Shown in pieces: positions 25,513 through 38,401 of a stretch of 64,000 bases of DNA. The notes under the pieces were generated by a model that was not told the origin of the DNA, made no database searches, and saw nothing but the letters and a program-made list of their open reading frames with translations. This DNA is from Linnemannia elongata. Lineage: Eukaryota > Mortierellomycota > Mortierellomycetes > Mortierellales > Mortierellaceae. The stretch is from NCBI GenBank assembly GCA_036320915.1, contig JAXBDG010000007.1, positions 620,001 to 684,000 on the forward strand, read 5' to 3'. Every line of letters begins with the position of its first letter. Position 1 is the stretch's first letter. Made by a program: the position numbers and the translations under genes.

Positions 25513-28500
25513 GGGACAATGGCGGGTGGATGAACTTTTGTTATGGTTTTCGTGTGGTCGCCAGCCTTGTGCTGTGATCTCATTGACGCTAGTTTGCGCT
25601 CATCATTTGGACACTACCCTCCTATTGGTCTTGCGATTTTCTTTTCGCACTTTGGTGGGTGAGCCCTGTTATATCGGCAGCATAGCACGACGTCGATTTC
25701 GGCGTATGCGTATAGCGATGGAGGAAGAAACGACTATCGAAAAGATGACCAGTCGATAATAGGCTGCTCTTTGCCTTTTAGAACCCTGTGAAATGTGGTC
25801 GACTGTTGTCGCCATTTTGAAGAAGTAAAAGGGCCGCGAGAGCGTTCTTTAATTGTACTTTTCAGTTGTCATTCCACGCTGGTTCACGTTCTTTGTGGGC
25901 CGGGAACTCTAAATCGCCTTTGCTCCTTTTTTCTCGTTCACTCGATCCATCTCTTGTCCAATGAAGCACACGACGCAGAAAAAAAAAGAAAGATCGAAGC
26001 TAGGTGCTGCTCTCGTTTATACGTAGCAAAAAAAGAAAATCCAATGAGTAAACAAGACCATTCCTTCATGGTTAAAGCATGTATACACTGACTTTCGTAC
26101 AGCTCCACCCATTGCCTCTCTTGACACTACATGGCTGTTGTCCCCAGCTATCAGAGGCGATCCACACCAAACAAGCTGTCGGGAGGATGACAGCGTTTTT
26201 CTCCCTCGCCAGCCGAGGAGTGAGCTCAACGAGTAGTTTTATTTTTCTTTTGGCCCTCTCTTCGTCTATTTTTTTATTCGTATGTCAAGAACAGTTCAGA
26301 CCCATCGACTAGTTAACTAAACTAATTTCCATGATTTACTGTTGGTGCTACCATCCTCTACGCATTCGACAAATTCTTACTTCCAACCCCTCTTCTTCGG
26401 AATATACAATCATCATTCGTAACTCATTATATCCCCATGCCCTTCTTTTTTTACCCCTGCGCAAACAACGCTTTTTCTAAACATTGCCCGCTTCTCCTCT
26501 CAATCTTCCCACACTCAATTGGGAAAAAAGCCCTATGCGACATGTGGCACTGCCCAGGGAATTTTGGTGGTGTGAGCAGACAAGATGGAGCTCTCAGCCT
26601 CATCCTACGAACTGATTGTTCCTGACAGCGAGGATGAGAGAAACACCCTGTTTCTTGTTGCTTTCTATCCTCGCGTTACACCGACTTGCTTATGGACCCT
26701 ATCTCCTTTGGGTTGTACGTTGCACATATATGCGTGTGTGGCACTGCTGTCTACGCCTCCTTGGTTCAAAACTAGATGTTAGTGTTAATCAATTGGTGTG
26801 TGTGGGCACCGAAAAAGAACTAGATATCAAGAGGAAGCAAGGGGGCGCAACAACTTTGCCACTCATTTCACGCAAAAAACGCCATAGCCACCTCGAGTTA
26901 TGCATTGCCAACACGTTTCTGACGCGGGAAGGTCGTAAGAGCTTGTTTGTAAGAGAAGTAGAGGAAGTGTAAGAGAAAAGCGGGAAAAAAGGAAAGCGGG
27001 AAAAAAAAGATGTGCGCATTGTTCCTCACCAGCTGGGCCAAGCTGTAAAAACCACTGTAAATAGAGACGTTTACATGTTTAGCCAGACTATGGCATTGGA
27101 CCTTTTTTTGTTATTCTTATGTTTGCTGTTCATTTCTCTTCCCAGTCCTCCTCAGCCCCGTCTGATGAAGTCGGTCTTTCCGTCCTTTGTCCCTCCCTGC
27201 CAGCGCATTAATAGACGAACTCACTTTCCCACTATTCCTTAAATGCAAGGAGGAGAAGGAGGGGAGGATAGTAAGCCGACATGGCCCGTGTATGAACTTG
27301 AGCCCTATTATCTTTGTCGCTGAAAACATTGGAGGCAGGCAACTGGTATCTCCAAAACGGTACAAGGACAGTGCTCATTCCTCCGAGGAGTTCTCATTGC
27401 GGGTCTGTCGCACAGTTGTCAGTCCGAACTATGCTCTCTTTTCGTCCCAGCTGACCAAAATAGCCGACTTGACCGGAGGATGCCTCGAATCTCCAATTAG
27501 ACGACTCGCCTTCTTGTCTTTTGCCACGCACTCTTCTTTGGTCAAGGGTCTTCCTCTCACTAACAAACTTGGCCCATGGAAAAAAGGCTTTTATTATCGA
27601 TCACACCAATGGCTCAGGCACGCCCTTTGATATTTCTCTTGGACCCCCTTATTTTTTCTCATTGGTCGACAATAAAAGCGAGTGGTGATGGTCCGACGTA
27701 TGTCAAGGGTGCGCGTCAGTGTGAGTGTGCATTTGTGTGTTTATATGGCGCGGGATGGCCATGCGTGTTGATGTGCGTATCCATTGAAGAAAAACGCAGA
27801 CGGGAATAAAGTGTTGCAATCGAACTTAAAACCTGGCGACACCTTTCATCCTCTTCTTCTCCTGCACATCAAACTATTCCTCTCTTGCACAAATCAAGAG
27901 CGAGACAAAGGAAGGTGAATGAGAGCATTGTGCACCTTTGAGAGTAAGAAAAGAAAGTGGAGCACGCATGCTGGATGACCGGAATAAGCAAAAGCAAAAA
28001 AAAAAAAAAAAGGCAAAACATACCATGATCCATAACCTATCCCGACGCAACCAAACCTGCATCTCTCTTTTTTTCCTCCTCTGCACAAGCTGGTGCATCG
28101 ATCATGGCGCGCATACAAAAAACCCCCAAACAGAAACAAATCACAGGTAAGAATGGGTACACACTTCAGCCTGTTCCTTTTGTCTCTTGCAGTCGATAAA
28201 GCGCTGGGCAGCGGCAGAAATAGAGGGTGCGGATTGTATATATTTGTATTCTGCGATAACAAGGGAAGTGAGGAAGACGATATAGTCAAGAGGATCTAGT
28301 TGAGGGGTACAGCCTATTCCAGCCCGCAGGCCCAGGAAGTAAAAATGCTGATGCTCTTTTCATTTCCTGCGTTCGACCCTCGTTGCCATTGCCCACCCTG
28401 TCCACCCTTCAAGTACTCATTTCTTGTTTCATCCTGCTGAGAGCCATTCAACTTCATAATGCAGCAAAATGAAAATAAAACATAAGTAGCGATCGTGATA

Positions 28501-31500
28501 ACTGGGAATGAAATAACAATAACAAAAAATAGGGTCATAATAAGGCTGAGTGCCCCGGTCGTTCTCTCTCGTTTTTTCCTTGGCGACCCCTCGTTTTTTT
28601 TTCTTCCTTTCGTTCCCTCTCGCCTTCATTTTTCTTCATCCTTTCCGCTGTCCAAGCCCACTCCATCGCACTCTCCCACTCCACTCTGACAAACACTGCT
28701 TAATTCGCAGGTTAGGCGGCTTGATAAAATGACGTTCACTTGCATTAAAGTGCGGCGTGAGTTTGGCTTTGTGCTCAAGAACAAAACTTGCGCCGCTGGG
28801 CAAGATGAGGGCTGAAGGTAGACGCTTAGAGAAAAAATGATAAAAGTAACAACCATCAACACCAAAAGAAATTAAGAACGTGAGCCAGTGAGATGGAAAG
28901 AAAGAAACTGACGAGGAAAAAAGGTACCAGTTGACTGGGTTTGAGAAGCGGGAAAATCACGCCGCGTCGAAAGGATTGAGGAAGCGAACCAATACGAGTA
29001 AAGAAAATGGTTGTCTCTCTGCCATTTCGCCCTTTTTTTAAGTAACTGCGGATGCAGCAAGGGAGGGGAGAGAAGGGTGGACCGCCTTGATCAATGATGC
29101 GTTTGTGCTCTGATAAGGGATAAGGGGATAGAGATGAGGGTAAGGGGAAAGAGCTCCAACGGCGGCAATCGGTGGCATGGTCACACAGGCCATGCGAGAC
29201 ATTCCCATTTTGTCTTCTGTGGACACGTTGGTGTGCTGTGAGTGCGGTTATCGCCCAATTTCTTTGACATCTCTCCTTCTCTGTCCTCTCTCAGGTTTGA
29301 CACATGTTCCATAGGGTCATTAAGAGGTCCCTTATTTCTTTCTCGCAATGGTATCTATTACTCTACTCAGCCGTACACCGTCCGAGTTTAGCAATTGCTT
29401 GACTGGAGGTGATCCCATCGCTTGGAGGACTGAGAGAATAAAAGAAAAGGGTCAGGTCCTCGTTCGCACCTATCTTTCGGATGTCATTTCCACCTTACTT
29501 GTTCATACCATACCCGCTCCTCCAACGGACCGAAGGAATACCCTCTTGTAGAATCGTGTATTAACAAATCATGTCAGCAATGGGAGAATCCCTCACTCAC
29601 TCTCGATCTTCACCCCTCCCGTCCTTTTGACGATGAGCACATATAAAAATGGCTTGGCAGGGAACAACATAGGAGCCAAACAAATAAAAATGAAGAGGGA
29701 TCAAGTTGTCCACCTAACGTCTCCTCTTCATCGAAAATTCGTTGTATGCCCATCTACCTTGCACTATTTTTTCTGCTGCGCTGTCCTCAAGTCAAGAAGA
29801 ACCCCGATTGGTTCATACACGATGGCACTAGCTGCTCCCTTTGGTTTGGACTATTTCGCGTAATGCCATCGGTGGCAACTTCCCCTTCATCCAAGCAGGC
29901 TGTGCATTGTCAATAATCAAAGCCGTACAATATCATTGCCATTTAGTTTCTTTTTCAGCTTAGTGCTGATTCGGAAGAGAATAAATGGGGGTCAAGTTCA
30001 ACGCGCTTTTTGTATTTTTGACCATGTCATGTTCTTCCTAATGACCTCATTTATTTTTGGCTGTTTCCCGTTCGTCTGCCTCTCACTTTTGCCCACATAG
30101 ACCAATCCTAAATTCTTGTGTGTCTGTAGCTCTCCCACCCTCACCTGACTTCGCAATCTGCCTTCCATTCTCAACAGTATACTTGTAGGGTTTCTACAAT
30201 CTCTATGTTTGCCTAACTTTGACCCTGTACATTCTGTACAACGATGTGTAGGCCTTCTTTTTTGTTGTGTTTGTATGTTGGCTGTCCTACTCCTTGCGTT
30301 TAGCTCCTTGGATGTTTTGTTCCTGCGAGGATCGTCGTTTTTCGTTTATTCATGTCTCAATGTTGATGCATTTTCCCGTCGATCATTGATGGATTTCTTA
30401 AAGCGGCATAGCCTCTTTTATTTAACATGATCGTAATTTCTCTTTTTCTCTCCCTCTCAATATGCTCCTCTGTTCGCATTGCTCCTTCCCTTATCCTTCC
30501 TTCCCAGATATGCATGATACACACAACTAAACGAAAATACAAAAATGCATTTGGGACACCCTCACTTGCAACGAGAAAATGCTCTCATTTATTTTATTTT
30601 TTTTTCGGGCTGGTGGGCGTCGTTATCTCTCTCAAACCTCGCTTATTGCTTGTTATCGGTAACCCTTTGTTATTGTTTTATTTTTCTTGTGAGTGTTATC
30701 AACATGTCCAACTATGCCTGGACGTTTTTCTTCCAAAACAATACCATGTACATTGATCGGACCATTGACAAAATGAAAGATTGAGAGAGTGAGAGAGAGC
30801 GTGAGAGAGAGAGTGAAACAAGCTAAATAGAAGAAAAACAAGGATGCAGTGGGATGGTCGTTTTCCACACCCTTGCTTATTCACTCTGTTTTCACCTCCT
30901 CTCTCTAGTTCTCTCTCTTGCCTCGCACAAACCGCTCTTAATGGTTTGTCAGGATATCTTTTTCCAAGCAAATACATTTCCACATATATGCATCTGCGCT
31001 CGGCTGACAAATTACACCAAGTTAGAGCCAACGAAACGCTTTTCATAGTTGGTTGGACGAACAAAATAAAATCAGGAAAAAGACAATAGGGCGAGTGAAC
31101 TGAAGGGGAGAGCGACAGAGAAGGAGGGAGAGAGGAGAAAAAAAAGGAAATGGAAGGAAGGAAGAACCTCCGTTGGAAAGATGAATATTGACCCTTGGTA
31201 GAAATGAAAAAAAAGGCAACGAAATCCAAAAAAGGATAAAACATTTGGCCATACAGGTATCTTACCGGTCAGAATATAGTGTATGTGTGGGTGCAAAGTG
31301 CATGGCTTCACCAATGACAAAAAGACTGAGCACTCACTCGCCGTCGGTCCATGTTATGCTGCACATGTACACTTGACGGAGAACGACAAGTAGAAGAAAG
31401 GATGGAAAATGGCGAGACATATGCAAAGCAAGGCGCGCAAAAGAAAAACAAAAGCGAACTAGTCAACAAGGGTTTTGGTTTTTCCAGCTCTCTGTTCAAC

Positions 31501-34500
31501 TAAGCAAAAGAAAATGTATTCTAGCGCTTCTTTTTTTCCTTCCCACTCTTTCACATTCGCCCATGTATGTTCACGCTCGCATATCGCGTCTTTTGAGCAC
31601 ACAAAAGATAGAAAGGAATCGAGAGAGTGCTCTGTTTTTTTGTGGCACATGCCCCAGAGAGCAGAGAGAGGGTGAGAGGAAGAGAGAATGTCGCCTTTTC
31701 ACTTGCTCTTCGTCGTGTCGGCTGTTCCTAAGCCAAGGGTCCTTTGAGTTTGGAGTTTGCCTTTTTGTGACGCTGAGGTGGCATGTCAGCCTGGTTAACT
31801 GCGTCAGGCAAAACAAATTACTCACGCGAAACAACCAAAACGTAATTGACCCGACAACAACAATAGGCTATTGGAGGTCAGCCGGTACCTGAGAGTGCCA
31901 TTAATAAGAAAGAATGGAAATCGCTTCAAAGACAAATCATCGAGGTTCATTGTGCAATGTGATCTTTTTTTTGTCCTCGGTTTGTGCTCAGTACCTGGTG
32001 TATCAAAGTAAAACGTGAGTGAAGAAGATACCACTTCGCGACATCCTTCTTTTTTTTTAACAGCCTGAAAAACACATAGCAAAAAAACACGTATGATGCC
32101 TTCCACTCACTGACCTCGTTAATGGTTTTTTTAACTGCTGGTGCGCTTGTTGATTGTCGTTGCTAGTTTGAGTTGGGAGGACGGGAAAGAGGGGGATGCA
32201 TGTTTTAGACATTAAGAGAGATCTGTCTGACTATTTTGTCCTCTGGATCGGGGCAAGATTGAGTGCTCCTCCAGATAGAGTTCAAAAATGAAGAATAGAA
32301 CGACCTACCTTTCTGTTTTTGACCTCATCCTCATCTCCCCCATCTCGCCCCTTTCTACGTTTCTCCGATTTTGATGTGTTTCCGATTTCGATTTTTCCGA
32401 AAAGGGAAGCTTTATCTGATCGAACACGTAGACGCATACGGAGCAACGACAGAGCTAAGTGTGTGTCTGAAGGTATGTGGTTATGTGTCTTGCGTGTTTT
32501 GGGCAATGAGGAAAATGGAGCAAAAGGAATGGAATGAAAAGTGGGAGCGAGTCGTTGACCACTCAGTAGTATCTCCCCTTTTTTTTCCTTCTTATCTTTT
32601 CCATTCCCTTAAGGAAAAGTAGCGAAAGGGAAGAAACAAATATCTAGTTGAAGGCACATTGGGAAAAGAAACAAAAAGACCTCGATCATCCTTCAAGGAT
32701 CATCCCTAACTATCTCTTTTCTTTGTCAGCGACGAATGCTATTGACATTGCTCTGTTGTCATTGTCCCTGTCTGGCTATTATTATATTTTTTTTTATACA
32801 TGCTCCTCCTCATCAATATCAAGGTGTTGGAGTTTACCCTCAAAGCGAAAGCGATAAGGAGTGGGACCCTTGAAAAAAAAAGGCTCCACCTTCAATCAAC
32901 AGATCTGATCCCGCCTGGTATGTTCATGCACCCCTTTCCATTTTCTCTTCTCCTCTATCTCCCTCCACTCTTCATACTGCCTTCTGCTTCCTTTCTTGCC
33001 TTCTCTTTTTAATGAGACTGAATTCGATGACCTCGGAAAACCCCTAAGCAAATGCAGGAAACGCAAAGGAAAGGGGAGTGGGAGATTTCTTTTCAATATT
33101 TGAACAAAGAACAAAAAACAAATAAAACAACATAAAAGAACAGAGACAGGGATCTAGGATGTGTACCGTTTCTAAGATTTACATTTCGCGCTTGCGCATT
33201 ATTTTCTCTTTCCCCTTCGTTACAAGTTACTTTCTTTTTTTCTATGGAGCATCATTGGTCTTCTTTTTTTTCGTTGTCGCTGTTATCCTATGGTTATCTT
33301 CCTGGAGTCTTCCCATCCCCCCTTTTTTCTAGCTCCTGATCGTGCTATTCCCGATCGTTTTCTTTATGCTGTTTTATGAGCGACGGAACCCGAATACCTT
33401 AGTTAACGTAAACAACACCATCCTTGCATGTATGGAATCGGGAATTAAGGTATTTGACGCACGAGCCTCTTACTCCCTGAGCTGAGTGGGATTTTTTTAC
33501 TCAACAGCTCAACTCTTGCGCACTCTTCTCTATCCTGTATGATAGGCATTTTGGTCCTTTCTTCACATATTTACTTGGAATGGAAGAGGCAACCGAATAA
33601 GTCTTTTCACTTTTCCGTTACACTGGTTGCTAGATGTCTCACTCTATAACACGCGCAAGAATGAAAAGCGAAATAAAAAGAGAAGTTGAAGAGGCGTGGT
33701 CCAATAATTCGCAGCTTTTCATTATGGTTGGTTTATTCTATTCTTGAAAATTTGGGGGTCTGGACACTAGAATCTGGGCGCCATTTTTTTTCGTTCCGCT
33801 CTCAATCTTTTGTTCATGCAGGTCAATCAAAAAAAAAAATCATTCGAAGACAAAAAATCCTTGCTCCAATCCACCGCACAAATTCTTCGAGTACAGCGAG
33901 AGCCATGGCGAAGGATTCGTCACCATAACTATGGTGTTGTGGGTGGTATGTGGAGGTACATTCCTTCGATGCTCAAGAAGAAAAAACATGAAAAATAAGG
34001 GCCGAGACCACTAAACTAAGGATATGGCACACTTGTCTGATGGTTTTCTTGCTGTCGTGCATTTGTGCGGTTCAAAACAAAGTTTGTTTTTCCCGTTACC
34101 AGTTCCTGCTCATTGTTTAGGTGGCCAAAGTCAATAACATAAGGAATCCAATTGCACACACCACAAATGATATCAAAAAATAGAATCTAGATGGGTTTAC
34201 TCTTAATTCCCTTCCTTTCCTCCGTGGCAAAATGAACGAAAGAGGACAAGAAAGGGGCGAAAGTAAAGAGAACCAGTCCCGTTCCTCACACTCAAAAATA
34301 ATCTCATGTCTACACAGACTTCGAATGTCAACAATATCCGTTCGCTTGCGCGCACGCAAAAACGCTCAAGCAACTCTCACACAACTCGGGGACTCCTGTA
34401 TCAACCCTCAATCGGCCAAGCCCTTCTCTCAATGGTACCATTGCCCGCCATTCTTTATGCACAAACCAAAAGGTGGTCCGACCATACCATATCATACATT

Positions 34501-36243
34501 TGCCGTTGCGCATTTTATTTGTCTCCTTTCAGTAAGCTTGGTAGCTCGTGAAGAATGCTTAGCATTTTTTTTGTTTTTCTATTTGTAGGCCCAAACGTTC
34601 GCACTGTCCACCTAATTTACAGTGTTATGCGCCACTTCATCCTTCCCCTACATTTGTTTTATCTCTTTTTTTTTCTTACTCTTCCCAGATAGCGTACTGT
34701 GCATGCATTAGGCGAGGCTTTGGACAATGCAGACGCAGACCAAAATGGAGATATGGAGACTGTTCACGACACCACTTTTTTGTTTTGAAGTGCGGGGCGG
34801 TTGGTAAGAGGACATGGAAGAAGTGAGATGTGGTAGAGTAAGAGAAAAATACGAATGGAAGGAGATAGAAGACTGGTGCTAGCGCAACTTGAAATCGACG
34901 CTAGTCTCCAGCCTAAAGATATTAACCTTTTTGCACTCTCATTGTTTCTGTTTTCTTTGCAAAACTGTTTGATGCCGGGCCGGGAGGAAACAGAGGAAAA
35001 AGACAGAAACGCCGCATTTTTTTGGGTCTAGGGCTTGCCTGAAATAGAAAACCATCACTTGCCTCCAATGTTACACCACCGTTCAGTTTTCTATGCATCA
35101 CAAAAACCTATTGGAAAAAAAAAAAGATAAAACGCTGTCCGTCTCCTCTTTTTTTCTTTTCTCTGTGCTCCTTCCTTACTTTCTTTCTTCCCGAAAGTAT
35201 CATTATCAATCTTAGCTTTTTTTTTATCGGATGTGCTTGAAAGAGAACAACATGGTCGGATCTTGTTCCGAATTGATTCTTTCCTCTTTATTTTTATGAT
35301 TTTGTACTTCTCTTTCTCGATCGTTCAAAAAATGCATGCAGTTCAATACGCATCACATACGGTTGAGTTTCGTGTAATATCTCTCTACTATCATTGGCAC
35401 ATAAAGCATAGCAAGAGAGTTAGAAAGAGACAGAGAAACTAGATCAAAAGACGCTTGTACAATATGCCAAAACTCTCCGGGGAGATAAGAGTTGAAATGC
35501 TGTGCTGGATTGGAAAACAAAAAAGGGAAGGGCGCAGACAAGGAACGGGGAAGGAGAAAGGACGAAGAGGTGATGGGACAAGGCAGTTATTTCAGGACGA
35601 ACAAAATAATAAAAAAAGAAAGAGACTTGGAAGTGCATGGTGCATGGTGTGCATGAGCCCAAAAAGAATGGGACAGCTGTGCCCTCAGAAGAACACCGAG
35701 GAGGAGAAAGAACACATGTAGTAGGGGGAAGTAAGGCAGAAAGAGCGACCACAAAAGAAGTTTAAGCCATCTCTGTTGTTCCTACTACCGCGTTTGTTTC
35801 ACTGATCAAAATGCCCCAAGAATCTGGTAACATCCAAGAGCTTATGGGTAAGCTCTTCAGGTACACGTTTCCCCTCCCTCAGCCATTCAACCCCCCCTTG
35901 CTCTTGCTCTCGCCCTCTCTCCTTGCGTCTTTGTCCAACGTTCGTACGTTTCTTTTACTTCTCCTGTTTCTTACCACCTTTTTCCTTATTCTTACCAGCA
36001 TTGAACCCGAGACAAAAAATGCATGTGAGGGGTTTCTGTTAATGCACGAGCGCAGTCCCCCTCTCTCCCTTTCTCCTGTCTGCACCAGCCCCAACGCATG
36101 CTGCACCTCGTTTTTCCTCCCGTCGGGAAATTTTTGGCAACATTTTTACAATTCAGTTGTATTTCTTTCATTCCCTTCTTTTTCAGTTTGCATGTTGTAT
36201 CGGTCCCTGACATGTCCAAACTTCACTATGCCTGTCTTACATT

Positions 36244-36245
<2 letters not shown>

Positions 36246-36278
<33 letters not shown>
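36246..36278. repeat. T33 homopolymer tract
   Basis: Thirty-three consecutive T on the plus strand, about 0.8 kb before the 3' end of the adaptor-like gene. Confidence 0.9.
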
Positions 36279-37070
36279 CATCCACGAGGACACGATAGGA
36301 ACTGGGAATGAAAAATGTCGATCTTCTCTTCTTCGAACGCAAGAGAGAAGGAAAGGGAAACAGCAGCAATCAACAAACGACCAAGAAATATTCCGCACAC
36401 CTCTCTCTCACTCTCTCTCTGTCTCCTTTTTTTCTTCTCCACATGCAGACAGGTAGGCACAAGCACACGGCAGGGGGATGGCCAAAGGGCAGGGCAGGAA
36501 CGGCAGGTAGGCGACAACAAAGAAATAAGAAAAGAAAAAATATAAACATCTTCAAACAAGTAACCAACAATACAATTGAGTTGGAAACATACAAGAAGAG
36601 AACTCACATGCCTTTTGCAACACATGCAAAGAAACCTTGCTCAGTTTTTACAAGAACCAAAGAAAAAAAATTGCCTAGATGAAGGCCAGAACACAAAAAA
36701 AAGATCAAACGCCGAACACAACGCCATCGCCCCCTTGCAACTTTTTTTGTACCAGCAGCAACAGAAGCAGGTGCCCATGAAAAGTACCGTGTTTTGCTGC
36801 TGTCAAGAGTGAAAACAGTTGCATGAATGTATGATACGGGCAGACCCCCGACTAACAAAAGGAAGACTAGGGTAAAGGGAAAAAAAAGCAAAGAATAAAA
36901 AAAGATCATGCACAAGAGTCAATCTGTGTATTTGGCCTCCTCCTCATGGACAGAAAATCTATCTAACGCCCTTCGACTTTCTCTCGCAATCCAGATGAAT
37001 CCAACCGAGGCAAGAATTGAAGAATGATAAACAACAATAAACAACAACAAAGGAGGTGGTGCATCTATTG

Positions 37071-38369
37071 CTATTGCTGTTGCTGTATGCTGCTCTCCCG
37101 AAGCTGCTTCTTTTTTTTCTTGATTGCTTTGGCCACCGTCACCCACAATGCCATCTCATATGATTGCATGTCATACTGGACGCAAAACCGCTCCACTATG
37201 TCCTTGAGGTCATCGCGCTGCAAAATGTGCATGCCAACAAAAGTGGATGAAGGCGTGTTAGTATAACAAATACAAATACTATGCGCTCGTTCGGGCGCGT
37301 TACCCCCGCAGTATATATAATGCTCCTGTAAATCTCTCAGCCATATGGAATTGTAACAGTCCATATAATGTTATCAACTTACTTCGGTGACATTCAGGAC
37401 TTGTCGGCCGTGATCCCTGGTCTCGATAGCCATGGCAAGCGAGTACGGCACTTTGGGCTTGGTTCCTCTCTTCGAACTGGCGCTGGTACTGCTTGCGCTG
37501 TCGGTTGTCGCAGCCGTTGTCGCCTTCTGAATAAAGTCCTGTATCCTGTTCGAGTCCACCTCCTGTTTGGCCATCAGAGCACTCCATTGTTTTTTTTGAG
37601 CGGCGCGACTCTCCTCCGACTGCTGCATACTCCTGGATGCAATCTGGTTCAACCAGTCGTATGGACTGCCAAGGTCGTCAAGGAATCCGCCCGGCAAAGG
37701 TACTTTGAATGACGGTCCCTGGCTTGGACCGCTGGCACCAAAAAGATCGAAAGGAACGTCTTTCTTGGAGGGCACGTGGTCTGCGTTGGCTGTTGCGAAT
37801 ATATCGAGGACAGACTCATCTTTGGGTTGATCCTGTGTAGGAATAGTGGTTCCAAGCAGCTCAACGAGAGAATCTTCCTTGAAAGTCTGATGGGCGGTCC
37901 TGTTGATTCCGAGCAAGTCGAGAACAGATTCTCCTTTCGACAACTCTTGGTCCGGAATGTCAGTTCCAAAAGGATCCACTGCAACCTCTGCCTTCGATGA
38001 CGCAGACTCTGCAGAGTTGCGGGTACTATCAACGCTTTCGCTGGAAATTGTGACCAATGTCGAGATATCATTCTTCTCTTGCTTGTCCTCGTCTGCGCTC
38101 TCCGGGTCCACTTTGGTTATCTCAGCTGTCGCAGCATCCTGGGTAGAATCGAGAGCAGGAGGGTGAGGATCCTGTGGGCCATCCCGTCGTTCCTCTGTAA
38201 AATCAAGTCCAATGAGCGACTGGACCATATTCACACTTGCAGGACTCAGTGGTGATTCGGTCGCTGCATTACCGTCCAGATCCACAAGCAATGCCGGTTG
38301 CGATTCGATTGCGTTGACCGGAACTTTTGTCTTTGGGGGAGGAGGGTGAGTACTGGTGCTGCTGTTGTT

Positions 38370-38401
<32 letters not shown>

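Larger units (their letters stand above)
18196..37070. other. 18.9-kb region without a supported gene
   Basis: No stretch here shows a conserved domain, a run of phase-matched exons or the third-position G/C bias of the neighbouring genes. Open frames are short and mostly translate pyrimidine tracts into Ser/Phe/Leu runs. The longest, at 27187-27630, has no ATG start and no recognisable domain. The region holds several A/T tracts (21101-21130, 22976-22995, 24407-24435, 36246-36278), simple repeats (20148-20170, 25469-25512) and a few TATA-like sites (for example 19020-19027 minus and near 21967 plus). It contains the promoter and any long 5' leader of the zinc-finger gene, and could hold noncoding transcription units. 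Confidence 0.6.

Noticed and set aside
27187..27630. Open frame of 147 codons, the longest in the gene-free region outside pyrimidine tracts
   Set aside because: It has no ATG start, no flanking phase-matched exons and no recognisable domain; one such frame is expected by chance in 19 kb.
33440..33490. tRNA-like string on the minus strand
   Set aside because: No full cloverleaf, no acceptor pairing and no T-arm consensus.
35811..35850. Short ATG exon with a good donor (MPQESGNIQELM, then GTAAGC)
   Set aside because: No coding exon follows within the next kilobase, so a chance ATG plus donor is more likely.
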